Source of the DNA: an uncultured Clostridia bacterium
GTDB taxonomy: Bacteria; Bacillota; Clostridia; Oscillospirales; CAG-272
Length of the DNA: 37,756 nt
NCBI GenBank assembly: GCA_947588825.1
Contig: CANPZU010000024.1
Span: 1 to 37,756, forward strand
Direction: 5' to 3'
Below, in pieces: positions 1 through 9,107 of the stretch. Within the stretch, counting starts at the first letter, position 1. Every line of letters begins with the position of its first letter. The notes beneath the pieces were generated by a model. That model saw only the letters and a program-made list of their open reading frames with translations, had not been told where the DNA came from and did no database searches. The position numbers and the translations under genes are program-made.

Positions 1-5
1 ACCAC

Positions 6-54
6 AAAAACGACTGCTTGGCTATCCTTTCGGATGCCTTGCAGTCGTTTTTTT
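6..54. terminator. Bidirectional intrinsic terminator at the end of ftsH
   Basis: The arms AACGACTGC and GCAGTCGTT pair, with a second inner stem (GGC-ATCC against GGAT-GCC) closing on a TTTC loop. A run of T follows on the plus strand and a run of A precedes it, so the hairpin can stop transcription in both directions. On the minus strand it lies about 55 nt past the ftsH stop and probably ends the leftward operon. On the plus strand it would end a gene lying left of the window. Confidence 0.85.
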
Positions 55-107
55 TTCGGCTGTTTTTTTACAGCCCCTTAGCTGCGCGCGTTATTTGCAG
101 CGCATTG

Positions 108-2261
108 TCAGTTGTCTTTAGGTGTGCTGCCGTTATCTTGATCTTGGTCTTGATCTCGGTCCTTGCTCTCATTTTCGTTATTGTTTTCGTCTGAGGAAGG
201 CGCGATCTTATCGCTTTGTCCGTCCGGGGCGTCTGCCAGGTCAAAATCCGTAAGAGTGTCCTCAAGCGCCTTCGCCTTTTCTTCCGCCTCTCGTCTTTGA
301 GCCTCGATCCTCTCACGGATGCGCTTTTCTTCCTCTTCGTTTTCAAGGCGGTTTCTTCTCAGTCTTTCGCTTTCCATTTCCTCAAGCTCCGTAACTGTCG
401 GATTACCATCCATAATTGCCTTGAACTGCGATTCCTCGATTGTCTCATGCGCCACGAGATACTTGGCGATAAAATGCAGCTTGTCGATGTTTTCTTTAAG
501 GATATTCATGGCTACATCGTACGCCTTGTCTATGATATTTTTAATCTCGCAATCTATGGCGTGCGCGGTCTCGTCCGAATAATCGGCGGTATGAGAGAAA
601 TCCCTGCCAAGGAAGACCTCGGTCTGATCGGTACCGTAAACCACCGAGCCAAGCTTGTCGCTCATGCCGAGACGGGTGATCATTTTGCGGGCTATGTTTG
701 TTGCTCTCATTATATCGTTTGAAGCGCCGCCTGTAAAATCGTCGTAAATAAGTCTTTCCGCGGCTCTGCCGGCAAGCAGCACCGATATCTCTTCAAAAAG
801 CTCGCTTCTGTATTCGCTGTATTTGTCCTCCTGAGGAGGGTTGAGGGTGTATCCGAGCGCTCTGCCGCTGGGTATTATTGAAATTTGATGCACGGGGTCG
901 GGTGTGGGAAGAATATGAGAGACAATGGCATGTCCCGCTTCATGATATGCGGTTTTGAGCTTTTCACGCTCATTCATTTTCATTGATTTTTTCGGCGTTC
1001 CCACAACTATCTTCATGGTGGCATCTTCAATTTCATCCATGCCGACAAGCGATTTTCCGCGTCTTGCCGCAAGAAGAGCAGCCTCGTTGAGCAGATTTGC
1101 AAGATCGGCCCCGGTAAAACCGACGGTTGTTTTGGCGACGACCGACAAATCGACGTCGGAAGAAAGCGGTTTGTTTCTTGCGTGAATGCGCAGTATCTCC
1201 TCGCGTCCTCTAAGATCGGGGTAATTTACCGTAATTTGTCTGTCAAAGCGTCCGGGACGCAGTAGAGCGGGGTCAAGTATGTCGGGGCGGTTTGTGGCGG
1301 CCATGACTATGACTCCGTCGTTTCCTGAAAAGCCGTCCATTTCGACAAGGAGTTGGTTAAGCGTTTGTTCACGTTCGTCGTGTCCGCCCCCAAGTCCCGC
1401 GCCGCGGTGACGTCCCACCGCGTCTATCTCGTCTATGAAAACGATGCTTGCCGGGTTTTTTCTTGCTGTGTCGAAAAGATCGCGTACACGCGAAGCGCCG
1501 ACGCCGACGTACATTTCGACAAAGTCGGAACCTGAGATTGAATAGAACGGGACTCCCGCCTCTCCGGCGACCGCTTTTGCAAGCAGAGTTTTACCGGTCC
1601 CGGGAGGGCCCATAAGAAGCACTCCGTGGGGTATTTTGGCGCCGAGTCGGGTGAACTTTGCGGGATCTTTAAGAAAATCGACTATCTCGACAAGCTCCTC
1701 TTTTTCTTCGTCGGCTCCTGCGACGTCCGAGAAGAGCACTCTCTTCTTGTCATCCGGAGTGGCGATCCTCGCTCTTGACTTGCCAAATCCGGTTATCCTG
1801 TTTCCGCCCTTTGATGATTGAGAGCCGCTCCTTGAGAAAAACACAAAGTACAGTATTATAAGGACCGCTATCACAATTATATATGGAAGAAAGGCTACCC
1901 ACCACGGAGTTACAGTAGGTTCGGGCAGATCATAATCGATTTTTTCGACATTGTTTTCGTCTGCATTCTTGTTGTATTCTCTGACAAACGGATAACAGTA
2001 GTCGTAAAACACCTCGCGATCTTGAAGTCTGAGCTCGACCGTTTTGTTGTCGGTAGTCTCGACCGTCAAAAGATTGTTTCCGTCAAGTGAGAAGCTTTTG
2101 ACACTCGGCTTGTCTGTGCCTATGTTTTCAAAGTATTCGACAATATCGTCAAATTGAGGCTTTTGAGAATAGACATTGTTGAGGACGGCGGTAAGCGCTA
2201 TAAGCAAAATGATAATTGTCGCCCCCCATACAAGCAGGTATTTGAAATTTCCTGTTTTCAT
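108..2261 (-). CDS. ftsH: ATP-dependent zinc metalloprotease FtsH
   Basis: Membrane-anchored AAA+ protease that extracts and degrades membrane and short-lived cytosolic proteins as a hexamer. At 717 aa it is a little longer than typical because of its tail. Seen in order: TM1 at about residues 8-30, an extracytoplasmic domain, TM2 at about 122-142, Walker A GPPGTGKT (218-225), Walker B VFIDEID (274-280), the second region of homology with RPGRFDR (335-341), and the zinc site HEAGH (440-444). The tail is charged: a Glu/Arg-rich coiled-coil-like stretch, then an acidic low-complexity end with repeated Asp-Gln pairs. It is the last gene of the leftward run, 135 nt after tilS. The hpt gene often found between tilS and ftsH in Bacillota is absent. 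The SD (AAAGGA) is rather far, about 14 nt, from the ATG. Identity is certain; the exact start is likely. Confidence 0.98.
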   Translation of the reverse strand: MKTGNFKYLLVWGATIIILLIALTAVLNNVYSQKPQFDDIVEYFENIGTDKPSVKSFSLDGNNLLTVETTDNKTVELRLQDREVFYDYCYPFVREYNKNADENNVEKIDYDLPEPTVTPWWVAFLPYIIVIAVLIILYFVFFSRSGSQSSKGGNRITGFGKSRARIATPDDKKRVLFSDVAGADEEKEELVEIVDFLKDPAKFTRLGAKIPHGVLLMGPPGTGKTLLAKAVAGEAGVPFYSISGSDFVEMYVGVGASRVRDLFDTARKNPASIVFIDEIDAVGRHRGAGLGGGHDEREQTLNQLLVEMDGFSGNDGVIVMAATNRPDILDPALLRPGRFDRQITVNYPDLRGREEILRIHARNKPLSSDVDLSVVAKTTVGFTGADLANLLNEAALLAARRGKSLVGMDEIEDATMKIVVGTPKKSMKMNEREKLKTAYHEAGHAIVSHILPTPDPVHQISIIPSGRALGYTLNPPQEDKYSEYRSELFEEISVLLAGRAAERLIYDDFTGGASNDIMRATNIARKMITRLGMSDKLGSVVYGTDQTEVFLGRDFSHTADYSDETAHAIDCEIKNIIDKAYDVAMNILKENIDKLHFIAKYLVAHETIEESQFKAIMDGNPTVTELEEMESERLRRNRLENEEEEKRIRERIEAQRREAEEKAKALEDTLTDFDLADAPDGQSDKIAPSSDENNNENESKDRDQDQDQDNGSTPKDN

Positions 2262-2396
2262 ATAGATCCGATAAAATCCTTTCTTAGAAGAATCGCTCCT
2301 TATAACTTAATTTAATATTAAAAGTAACAAATGATTAAAATAAAACAATGTATCAAGGGTGCGGCATCGACAGCTTTATGCTGCAAACGGGACGTT

Positions 2397-3779
2397 TCAC
2401 TTGATGGGGCCCTTCATATAATACATGTGACATATGTTTTTTGTGTCGGCGTCCGGCGCAAGCCTGTCACAAACTCCAAAGCCCGGCACCCACGCGATCC
2501 CGCCTGAGTCGCAGATGATCGGCAAACGCGCTCTTTCTGATGTCGGAAGCTTTTTACCGTTTAAAAGCTTTTTGAGCGTGCGCGTCATACCGTTGTATCT
2601 GTAAGCGTCACCCGGGCGTCTGTTTCTTGCAAACAGTTTACCATATATTTTATCAAAGTCAAGCGCCGTATATATAAATATTTTGTAAAAGTTTTGTTTT
2701 GACAAAATGTCCATATTGCTTTTTGACTCGTCTGTCAGGATCAATATGACGGAATCGTCAGCGCTTATACGGTTCTCTCCGGCCGAAAGATCAATAAAAT
2801 ACTCTTGAATTTCCTCCGACGCGGCATTATTTTCTATGACAAATCTGTAATTATGGATGACGGCGCGTTTTTTTTGCGGAAGAGACAGGGAAGAGTTGTT
2901 ATGACCTTTTTTTATCATGTCGGCAACCGAGTCTATGTGTTTTGCTTCAAGGTGACACTTTGTATTTTGTTCAAATTTCATTGAAATAACTCTGTGAAGA
3001 ATTGGCGCTTCAAGCTCTTTTAAAACAGTTATGTCACTTTCCTGCAGATATTTTTCAGCTATCTTATCAAGATAGTCGCCGTCGGAGCGCGCCGTTTGTG
3101 AAAAACGCGAAACGTTGTCTGTCAGAGAGCTGTTAAGTTCTTTTAAAAGGGGAATGATTTTGTGCCGTATAAAGTTTCTTGAGTATTTGGTGTCCCCATT
3201 TGTGGAATCATAAATATAATCGATACCGTTTTCTTTTGCATAGCCTATTATTTCTTCCTTTGAGCAAAGCAGCATCGGTCTTATTATGTTTTCTCTGACA
3301 GGAGGAATGCCGCATATTCCCGAAAGAGACGCGCCGCGTGCAAGATTGAAAATGATTGTCTCAAGATTATCGTCGGCGTTATGAGCGGTCGCTATTTTGT
3401 CTATACCGCGCTTTTTGCAAAAATCGTTTAACGCGTCGTATCTGCAATTTCTGGCGCACTCTTCAAGTCCGATCCCGAGAGCGGCGCGAATAGCCGTCAC
3501 GTCGATTTTAACGCATTCAAACTCTATTTTCCGGCTTTTTGCAAAATTTTTGCAAAACTCCTCGTCCCGCTCGGCCTCCTTGCCGCGTATCATGTGGTTG
3601 ACATGCAGAGCGAGCAGTTTTATGTTTCTTTTCCTGCACTCTTTATCAAGAACGAAGAGCATGACGGACGAATCGGCGCCGCCCGAAAAAGCGGCCAAAA
3701 CGGAAGCGGTCGTGTCAAGCATACCGTATTTCGAGACGATAGCGGCGAATTTTGATTCTACAAGCTCGGTGTAATTCAT
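2397..3779 (-). CDS. tilS: tRNA(Ile)-lysidine synthase TilS
   Basis: Adds lysine to C34 of the CAU-anticodon tRNA-Ile using ATP, switching its decoding from AUG to AUA; it acts in the cytosol and is normally essential. The 460 aa protein has the N-type PP-loop SGGADS at about residues 32-37. A typical TilS follows it: the ATP-pyrophosphatase domain with HNADDNLETI, a helical middle, and the C-terminal substrate-binding domain with the signature RYNGMTRTLKKLL followed by RARLPII. Its ATG overlaps the dnaB stop by 4 nt (ATGA arrangement), so the two are translationally coupled. ftsH follows downstream. The 135-nt gap after it, 2262-2396, is AT-rich and may hold a separate ftsH promoter, but I could not fix one. 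Confidence 0.96.
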   Translation of the reverse strand: MNYTELVESKFAAIVSKYGMLDTTASVLAAFSGGADSSVMLFVLDKECRKRNIKLLALHVNHMIRGKEAERDEEFCKNFAKSRKIEFECVKIDVTAIRAALGIGLEECARNCRYDALNDFCKKRGIDKIATAHNADDNLETIIFNLARGASLSGICGIPPVRENIIRPMLLCSKEEIIGYAKENGIDYIYDSTNGDTKYSRNFIRHKIIPLLKELNSSLTDNVSRFSQTARSDGDYLDKIAEKYLQESDITVLKELEAPILHRVISMKFEQNTKCHLEAKHIDSVADMIKKGHNNSSLSLPQKKRAVIHNYRFVIENNAASEEIQEYFIDLSAGENRISADDSVILILTDESKSNMDILSKQNFYKIFIYTALDFDKIYGKLFARNRRPGDAYRYNGMTRTLKKLLNGKKLPTSERARLPIICDSGGIAWVPGFGVCDRLAPDADTKNICHMYYMKGPIK

Positions 3780-5119
3780 TTATAATTTGTGATCTCCTGG
3801 TCCGAGCGCGTTGAGAATTTAGTGAACTGTCCAAACCAGTTCATTTCTATCTTTCCCGTGCTGCCGTGTCTGTTTTTGGCTATTATGACCTCTGCGGTGT
3901 TTTGATTTGAAGTGTCGTCCTTATAATATTCATCTCGGTAAAGAAACATTACAATATCAGCGTCCTGTTCGATGGCTCCCGAATCGCGCAGGTCGGAGAG
4001 CATGGGACGTTTGTCGGTACGGGATTCGGGTCCTCTTGAGAGCTGCGCGCAGCATATTACGGGGACTCGCAGTTCTTTTGCCATGATTTTCAGATTTCTT
4101 GAAATGTCGGCGACTTCCTGAACCCTGTTGCTTTCGTTTCGTCTTTCGCTTTGCATTAACTGCAAATAGTCGATTATTACCAGTCCGAGATTTTTCATTC
4201 TTCTGAGCTTTGCCTTCATGCCGGTCACTGTTATTCCTGTGGTATCATCGATATAGATATCGCACTCGGAAAGATAAGAAGAGGCATTTGCAAGCTTGTT
4301 CCAGTCTTCGGCGCTCAGCATACCGCTTCTCATCACTGTGCTTTCGATGAGCGCTTCGCTTGAAAGCATACGTGAAACAAGCTGTTCCTTTGACATTTCC
4401 AGCGAAAAGATGCACACCTGTTTGCCGCTTCTGTGCGCGACGTTAGTGGCAATATTGAGAGCAAAGCTGGTTTTGCCCATTCCCGGACGCGCGCCGATCA
4501 GTATAAGATCGCTTTTTCCCATTCCCACAAGCATTTTGTCAATTCCCGAAAAACCTGTTGGGACGCCGATCGACTCGTTGGGATTTTCCGCAATTTCTTT
4601 TATTTGACGGTATGTTTCGATTATCACCGTTCTGATGTGCGTAAAATCATTTTGCTGCTTGTTTTGGGCGATTTCAAATATCCTGCTTTCGGCGCTGTCG
4701 ACAATGTATGAAGCGTCCTCCGCCTCCGCAAACGCGTCGTCGGTGATTTTTCCGCAGACTTCTATAAGCTTGCGCAGAAGACTCTTGTTTTTTACGATTT
4801 CGGCGTAGTCTCTGACGTTTTTTGCGGAGGGAACAATCTCGGCGATGATTTTGATATAGCTTTTTGCCTGGTCAATATCGTAAACGCCTTCCTGAACAAG
4901 AGCGTCCATTAGGATCACAGGGTCGATTTGCTTGCTGCTTAAAAACAGACGCTGCATTGCCATGTATATTTCCTGATGCTCGGTGAGATAAAAATCCTCA
5001 AAGTCTATGATGGAGGACACCTCTCCGAATTTTTCCGGGTCGATAAGGATGGAACCGAGGACCGACTGCTCGGCTTCAAGTGAAAAGGGAAGTTTTCTTG
5101 TTATCAGATCGTTTGGCAT
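3776..5119 (-). CDS. dnaB: Replicative DNA helicase DnaB (DnaC in Bacillus naming)
   Basis: Hexameric 5'-3' helicase that unwinds DNA at the replication fork and recruits primase. The protein is 447 aa, the usual length. The N-terminal domain (about 10-110) carries the family opening SLEAEQSVLGS. The RecA-like domain starts at about residue 180 and holds Walker A GARPGMGKT (209-217), Walker B LVIIDYLQLM, and the arginine-finger region near SRGPESRTDKRP. No intein or insertion is present, although DnaB is a common intein host. It lies between rplI (about 50 nt upstream) and tilS (4-nt overlap). rplI-dnaB adjacency is common in Bacillota. Confidence 0.97.
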   Translation of the reverse strand: MPNDLITRKLPFSLEAEQSVLGSILIDPEKFGEVSSIIDFEDFYLTEHQEIYMAMQRLFLSSKQIDPVILMDALVQEGVYDIDQAKSYIKIIAEIVPSAKNVRDYAEIVKNKSLLRKLIEVCGKITDDAFAEAEDASYIVDSAESRIFEIAQNKQQNDFTHIRTVIIETYRQIKEIAENPNESIGVPTGFSGIDKMLVGMGKSDLILIGARPGMGKTSFALNIATNVAHRSGKQVCIFSLEMSKEQLVSRMLSSEALIESTVMRSGMLSAEDWNKLANASSYLSECDIYIDDTTGITVTGMKAKLRRMKNLGLVIIDYLQLMQSERRNESNRVQEVADISRNLKIMAKELRVPVICCAQLSRGPESRTDKRPMLSDLRDSGAIEQDADIVMFLYRDEYYKDDTSNQNTAEVIIAKNRHGSTGKIEMNWFGQFTKFSTRSDQEITNYK

Positions 5120-5167
5120 GTGATGATTTTTCCGTCCTTTTTATTTTTTGTGAATACAAATAAGCCC

Positions 5168-5614
5168 TTACTTGCTTTTTACCTTTACATGCAGCTTTCC
5201 CGTCACCTCGGGATAAAGCTTCACGTCTAATGTGTAATCACCGTACGCCTTTATCGGTCTGTCAAGGACTATTTTTCGTTTGTCAAGGACTATAGCAAAG
5301 TCGCTCTCAAGCTTTTCGGATATCTCCTTTGCCGTCACGGAGCCGTAAAGCTTGCCGTCCGCTCCCGAGGCTATCTCAATGCATACCGTCTTTTCCCCAA
5401 GCAGCGCGGCGAGCTCGTTTGCGCTTTTTCTTTCCATATCGTCGCGGTGCTTTTTTGCCGACTCTTTGTTTTTAAAGTCGTTCATTACCGCGGAGTTTGC
5501 TTCGACGGCAAGTCCTTTAGGTATAAGGTAGTTTCTCGCGTATCCGTCCGAAACCTCTATGAGGTCTCCTTTCTTTCCCTGACTTTTCACATCTTTTAAA
5601 AGTATCAGCTTCAT
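5168..5614 (-). CDS. rplI: 50S ribosomal protein L9
   Basis: Large-subunit protein that binds 23S rRNA through its N-domain and extends outward to the neighbouring ribosome. At 148 aa it is the normal length. Seen: the N-terminal signature from about residue 13 ([20 protein letters not shown]), a lysine-rich connecting helix, and a C-terminal domain that ends normally. A good SD (AAAGGAG) precedes the ATG. The gene lies between gdpP and dnaB, the gdpP-rplI-dnaB order known from Bacillus and many Clostridia, probably one transcript. Confidence 0.97.
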   Translation of the reverse strand: MKLILLKDVKSQGKKGDLIEVSDGYARNYLIPKGLAVEANSAVMNDFKNKESAKKHRDDMERKSANELAALLGEKTVCIEIASGADGKLYGSVTAKEISEKLESDFAIVLDKRKIVLDRPIKAYGDYTLDVKLYPEVTGKLHVKVKSK

Positions 5615-5665
5615 ATATTGTCCATTGTCTCCTTTCGGTAAGTAGAGTGAGTAGTTTTGTTTTTT

Positions 5666-7696
5666 TCAGTCTTTGTCGTTATCCTGCGCCTTTGAATCGA
5701 CATCAAGATATCGGTCTATGGATTCCTTCAGCATTATCATGGCGTTTTCAAGCGGAATGTCGGAAAGCATTGTTGCGGCGGCGTCGTAATGGCCTCCTCC
5801 TTTGAGACGTTCGAGAATAATCTGAACGTTGATTTTTCCGGTGGAACGGGCCGATATCCTGACATTGTTGTCTATTTGCAGAAGTACAAAGGAAGCCTCT
5901 ATGTTGTCTATTGTCAGAAGCTTGTCGGCAAATTTCGCTGCGGCGATGCTGTCCGCCATGGTATTGTCCTTTTCATTATTCAGAGAGATAATAATCTTCT
6001 CTCTGTATACCTTTATCTGCTTTTGAAACCTTGTTTCCCTCAGCAGCTCGTCAAGAGAGGTCTTGAACAGCTCCTGAGACGCCATGGGATTGGCTCCGAC
6101 GCTCCTTAGGTAATTCGCCGAGGTGAACGTCCTTGTACCTGTGTTTAGGGAAAAACGCTTTGTATCAAGGAGTATTCCCGCGTACATCAGGTTGGCTTCC
6201 TGCATGGTCAGCTTGCCGACGGGCAGCGAGTATTCGAGTATCTCGGCGATAAGCTCACAGGTGGAGGATGCGGACGGTTCGATGTAATAAAGTATGGGAG
6301 ACACTTCAAACTCGTTGGTTATCCTGTGATGGTCGATGTATACTATACGGCTGACATTCTTTGCCACATCGGGCGCTTCAAACTGCGTCGGATTGTTCAC
6401 ATCGGTTATTATCAGAAGAGTGCTTGAGGAAATATAATCCTGCGCGTCATATGCCGAGACGAACATATCGTCGTATGCGGGCAGAGACGAGAGCATTTCA
6501 AAGCATTTTTGCAGATTTTTGTTATTGCGGTCGATCACTATATTGCATTTTATACCGCAGAACATGCAAAGACGCGCCACACCAACGCATGCGCCTATAC
6601 TGTCAAAATCCGGGTTGCGGTGTCCCATTATAAGCACATTTTTGCTCTTTGCGATGATTGACATGAGCGCTTGGGCGATCGTTCTTGACATGACGGTGGA
6701 ACGCTTTTGCGATCCCTTCACTATTCCGCCGAAAAAGAGTACGTTTGATTCGGTCTTTACCACAGCCTGATCGCCTCCGCGTCCAAGCGCCACTTCAAGC
6801 GCCGACTGTGCGTTTCTTTCGCGCTCTTGGAATGTGGAACCGATATCTGAGGTGCCGATAGAAACCGTCAGCGAGAGCATATTGACTCCCACCTTAATGG
6901 AGCGTATTTTTTCAAGTATTTCAAACTTGTTTTCAATAAACTCCGAAAGGTATTTTGATCTGTATATAAGAATGTACTTGTTGCTTTCGTATCTTTTTAT
7001 GACTCCGTTGAAGCTTGCCGCCCACTGAATAAGTATGCTGTCAACCTCGGCGGCGGCATTTCCGAAGTTTTCCTGCTCGATACGCAAAAGTTCTTCGATG
7101 TTGTCTATGACGATAAGGGCGACAAGCGCGTCGTTGTCGCGCTGGGTCCTTCGGAGTTCCTCAAGGTCCGTGACGTCGTACCATACAGTCAAAAACAGGT
7201 TGGGAGCGTTCGGAGAAGCTATACTGCCCTTGACAAGATATATACTGTCAGACAGGGTCGCCTTTATACCGTCGTTCCCGCTTTGCATAAGCTTGTCTAT
7301 TCCAAATCCCGTGACGGCGGAAAGCTTTTTTGTTTTGATCTCGGCGGTGTCAAGCATCCGTGCGAAGGCTTTATTGTAAAGTTTGATAATTCCGTGCTGG
7401 TCGCACACCGCGAAAGGAACGCTTAAATTGTTGTAAAGTCCGGCTCCTATATCGTCGGAAAAATGTCTTTCCACGTCATTTTCGTATTTTCTGTAAAAAA
7501 CATAGCTGATTATGATATGCGTGAGAAAGGTGCACAGCAGGTAGAGAACGGTGACAAAAATTACGGCGTATCTGTTTTTTGTATCGCCGCTTCCCGATAC
7601 CGCCGACAGAATGAAAAAGAAAATGACTGAAAAGAGCATTGAAGTAAGAAGCTTCATGCCGGAAGGTGTGAAGAGTTTTCCCTGTGCCTTTTTCAT
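5666..7696 (-). CDS. gdpP: Cyclic-di-AMP phosphodiesterase GdpP (DHH family)
   Basis: Membrane phosphodiesterase that hydrolyses the second messenger c-di-AMP, linked in the family to cell-wall and potassium homeostasis. Seen in the 676 aa: two N-terminal membrane segments (about 15-34 and 44-68), a degenerate PAS region (about 85-175), and a degenerate GGDEF domain (about 185-315) without a GGDEF motif. The catalytic DHH domain has GHRNPDFDSIG (358-368) and DHH at 455-457. The C-terminal DHHA1 carries GGGHYDAAA. All metal-ligand motifs are intact, so it should be active. It is the first gene of the leftward run. The SD is GAAAGGA upstream of the ATG at 7696. A TATACT box lies further upstream, but I see no convincing -35. 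Confidence 0.95.
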   Translation of the reverse strand: MKKAQGKLFTPSGMKLLTSMLFSVIFFFILSAVSGSGDTKNRYAVIFVTVLYLLCTFLTHIIISYVFYRKYENDVERHFSDDIGAGLYNNLSVPFAVCDQHGIIKLYNKAFARMLDTAEIKTKKLSAVTGFGIDKLMQSGNDGIKATLSDSIYLVKGSIASPNAPNLFLTVWYDVTDLEELRRTQRDNDALVALIVIDNIEELLRIEQENFGNAAAEVDSILIQWAASFNGVIKRYESNKYILIYRSKYLSEFIENKFEILEKIRSIKVGVNMLSLTVSIGTSDIGSTFQERERNAQSALEVALGRGGDQAVVKTESNVLFFGGIVKGSQKRSTVMSRTIAQALMSIIAKSKNVLIMGHRNPDFDSIGACVGVARLCMFCGIKCNIVIDRNNKNLQKCFEMLSSLPAYDDMFVSAYDAQDYISSSTLLIITDVNNPTQFEAPDVAKNVSRIVYIDHHRITNEFEVSPILYYIEPSASSTCELIAEILEYSLPVGKLTMQEANLMYAGILLDTKRFSLNTGTRTFTSANYLRSVGANPMASQELFKTSLDELLRETRFQKQIKVYREKIIISLNNEKDNTMADSIAAAKFADKLLTIDNIEASFVLLQIDNNVRISARSTGKINVQIILERLKGGGHYDAAATMLSDIPLENAMIMLKESIDRYLDVDSKAQDNDKD

Positions 7697-7787
7697 ATAT
7701 ACGGTTTCCTTTCATGGTTGAGGATAAGGATAGTATAAGATAGTAAATATAAGGATATAAGAATGCTAAAAGATGTAACGGAATATG

Positions 7788-7816
7788 TTGACAACCGAGG
7801 GGAAGTTGTGTATAAT
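7788..7816 (+). promoter_or_regulatory. Consensus sigma-A promoter of the flavin reductase-like gene
   Basis: TTGACA at 7788-7793 and TATAAT at 7811-7816 are separated by 17 nt, a full match to the vegetative consensus. The expected start is near 7823, giving a leader of about 80 nt before the gene at 7905. The leader is AT-rich, and I see no strong hairpin or known riboswitch in it. Confidence 0.85.
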
Positions 7817-7904
7817 TTATATTATAGTCATAATGAATAGATAAGTATATATTTTTTTATGATTGTTAACATAAAATTTACCTAAGTAAGGAGCTGCTGT
7901 GATT

Positions 7905-8420
7905 ATGAAAAACTTTATTAAGAAAAATGTGGCAGAAATTGACTTTAATGTCTTTGAAGAGGTGGGTGACAAATGGCTGCTTGTTACAACCTATGACAAA
8001 GAAAACAAGCGTCCGAATGCAATGACCGCAAGCTGGGGATGCGCCGGAATACTTTGGGGTAAGCCGGTGTGCGTGCTTTTCATACGTCCTCAAAGGCACA
8101 CCCATAAACTTATTGAGGAAAGTGAGTATTTAAGTGTGAACATCCTTGAAGAAAAGTACAGGGACGCGCACAAGATATGCGGTTCACAGAGCGGACGCGA
8201 TATTGACAAGATAAAAAAATGCAATCTTACCTGTATTGAGATCGATGGTCTTGTAGCCTTTGAGCAGTCGGAAAGTGTGCTCACGCTTAAAAAGCTGTAC
8301 GCCGACGACCTCAGAAAAGAGTGTTTTATCGACAAAACCGTGCTTTCAAACTACAAAAATGACGACTATCACAGCATGTATGTCTGTGAGATAACCGGCA
8401 TGTATAAGGCTGAAGTGTGA
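7905..8420 (+). CDS. Flavin reductase-like (FMN-binding split barrel) protein
   Basis: The 171 aa sequence fits the flavin reductase / DIM6-NTAB family, which bind FMN and reduce flavins or act as small flavoproteins. Family-like features are the start of the barrel (KWLLVTTYDKENKRPNAMTASW), the GKPVCVLFIRPQRHTHKLIEES segment and the SVNIL strand. The substrate cannot be told. The start is taken as the ATG at 7905, 11 nt after AAGGAG; a GTG at 7899 in the same frame sits too close to the SD. The gene stands alone between divergent gdpP and the rimM group, behind its own consensus promoter. No clear terminator follows. A second member of the family is at 35572-36120. Confidence 0.8.
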   Translation: MKNFIKKNVAEIDFNVFEEVGDKWLLVTTYDKENKRPNAMTASWGCAGILWGKPVCVLFIRPQRHTHKLIEESEYLSVNILEEKYRDAHKICGSQSGRDIDKIKKCNLTCIEIDGLVAFEQSESVLTLKKLYADDLRKECFIDKTVLSNYKNDDYHSMYVCEITGMYKAEV

Positions 8421-8456
8421 AATTAACAAAAAATTAACTTATTTAAACGGCTGCTG

Positions 8457-8465
8457 TGTTATAAT
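8457..8465 (+). promoter_or_regulatory. Probable extended -10 promoter for rimM-trmD
   Basis: TGTTATAAT contains a perfect TATAAT preceded by the TGN extension, which can compensate for a poor -35. No good -35 is present at 17 nt. The start would be near 8472, leaving a leader of about 130 nt that contains the 7-bp repeat tract. Confidence 0.5.
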
Positions 8466-8518
8466 TTCTTATTATCATAGGTAGGTTTATTTTAATTTAA
8501 AATTTTAAAAAATATTAC

Positions 8519-8581
8519 AATCGACAATCGACAATCGACAATCGGCAATCTACAATCGATAATCGACAGTCGATAATTGAC
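8519..8581 (+). repeat. Nine-copy 7-bp tandem repeat (consensus AATCGAC) before rimM
   Basis: Nine consecutive heptamers fill 63 bp without a gap. Copies 1, 2, 3 and 7 are exactly AATCGAC; copies 4, 5, 6, 8 and 9 differ by one or two bases. The tract ends 19 nt before the rimM ATG and its last copy supplies an in-frame TTG. A period of 7 is not a multiple of 3, and the tract sits in the presumed 5' untranslated leader. Confidence 0.9.
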
Positions 8582-8600
8582 TACCTATGCGGAAAAGAGT

Positions 8601-9107
8601 ATGAAGGAATATCTTGAAGCCGGCATTATAGTTAACACTCACGGGGTGCACGGCGATATAAAAATGAAAAATTACTGTGACAGCCCGGATGCGCTGGCGT
8701 CTATTAAAACGCTCTATGTAAAAAAAGAGGGAGAGTATTTTCCCATGAGCTGCACCAAAAGCGTGCCGGTCGGCCGTGATATGCAGCTTGTGCATTTTAA
8801 AAACTGTGATAGCTTTGAAGAGGCAATAAAGCTGAAAGGCGTCTGCGTATATGCCAAAAGAGAGGATATACCAATAAGCGAGGGAAGCTGTTTTATTGCC
8901 GATATCATCGGACTGCCCGTGATAGACAGCACAAGCGGTCAAGTGTACGGCGTGGTGAGCGATGTGTTCAATCAGGGTGCCCAGGACATTTATGAAGTGC
9001 AAAAAAAAGATGGCAAAACCGGTCTCATTCCCGCGGTCAGCCAATTTATAAACAAAATAGATATCGAAAGCGGAGTTTACGTCACGCTTATTGAAGGACT
9101 TCTGTAA
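8601..9107 (+). CDS. rimM: Ribosome maturation factor RimM
   Basis: Assembly factor that binds S19 and helps mature the head of the 30S subunit. It has a split N-terminal RimM barrel (opening GIIVNTHGVHGDIK) and a C-terminal PRC-like domain ending in the usual EGLL. At 168 aa the length is normal. The start is taken as the ATG at 8601, since the family begins just before this motif. A TTG at 8577, 8 codons earlier, lies inside the 7-bp repeat tract and has no SD. The SD for the ATG is weak (GGAAAAGAG). The stop overlaps the trmD start by 1 nt (TAATG), so the pair is coupled, as in many bacteria. Confidence 0.92.
   Translation: MKEYLEAGIIVNTHGVHGDIKMKNYCDSPDALASIKTLYVKKEGEYFPMSCTKSVPVGRDMQLVHFKNCDSFEEAIKLKGVCVYAKREDIPISEGSCFIADIIGLPVIDSTSGQVYGVVSDVFNQGAQDIYEVQKKDGKTGLIPAVSQFINKIDIESGVYVTLIEGLL

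Noticed and set aside
8519..8581. CRISPR-like array
   Set aside because: Units are 7 bp with no spacers and no cas genes nearby; it is a simple tandem repeat.
8577..8600. Longer RimM starting at a TTG inside the heptamer tract
   Set aside because: It has no SD, the family starts at the ATG at 8601, and the added residues come from repeat DNA.
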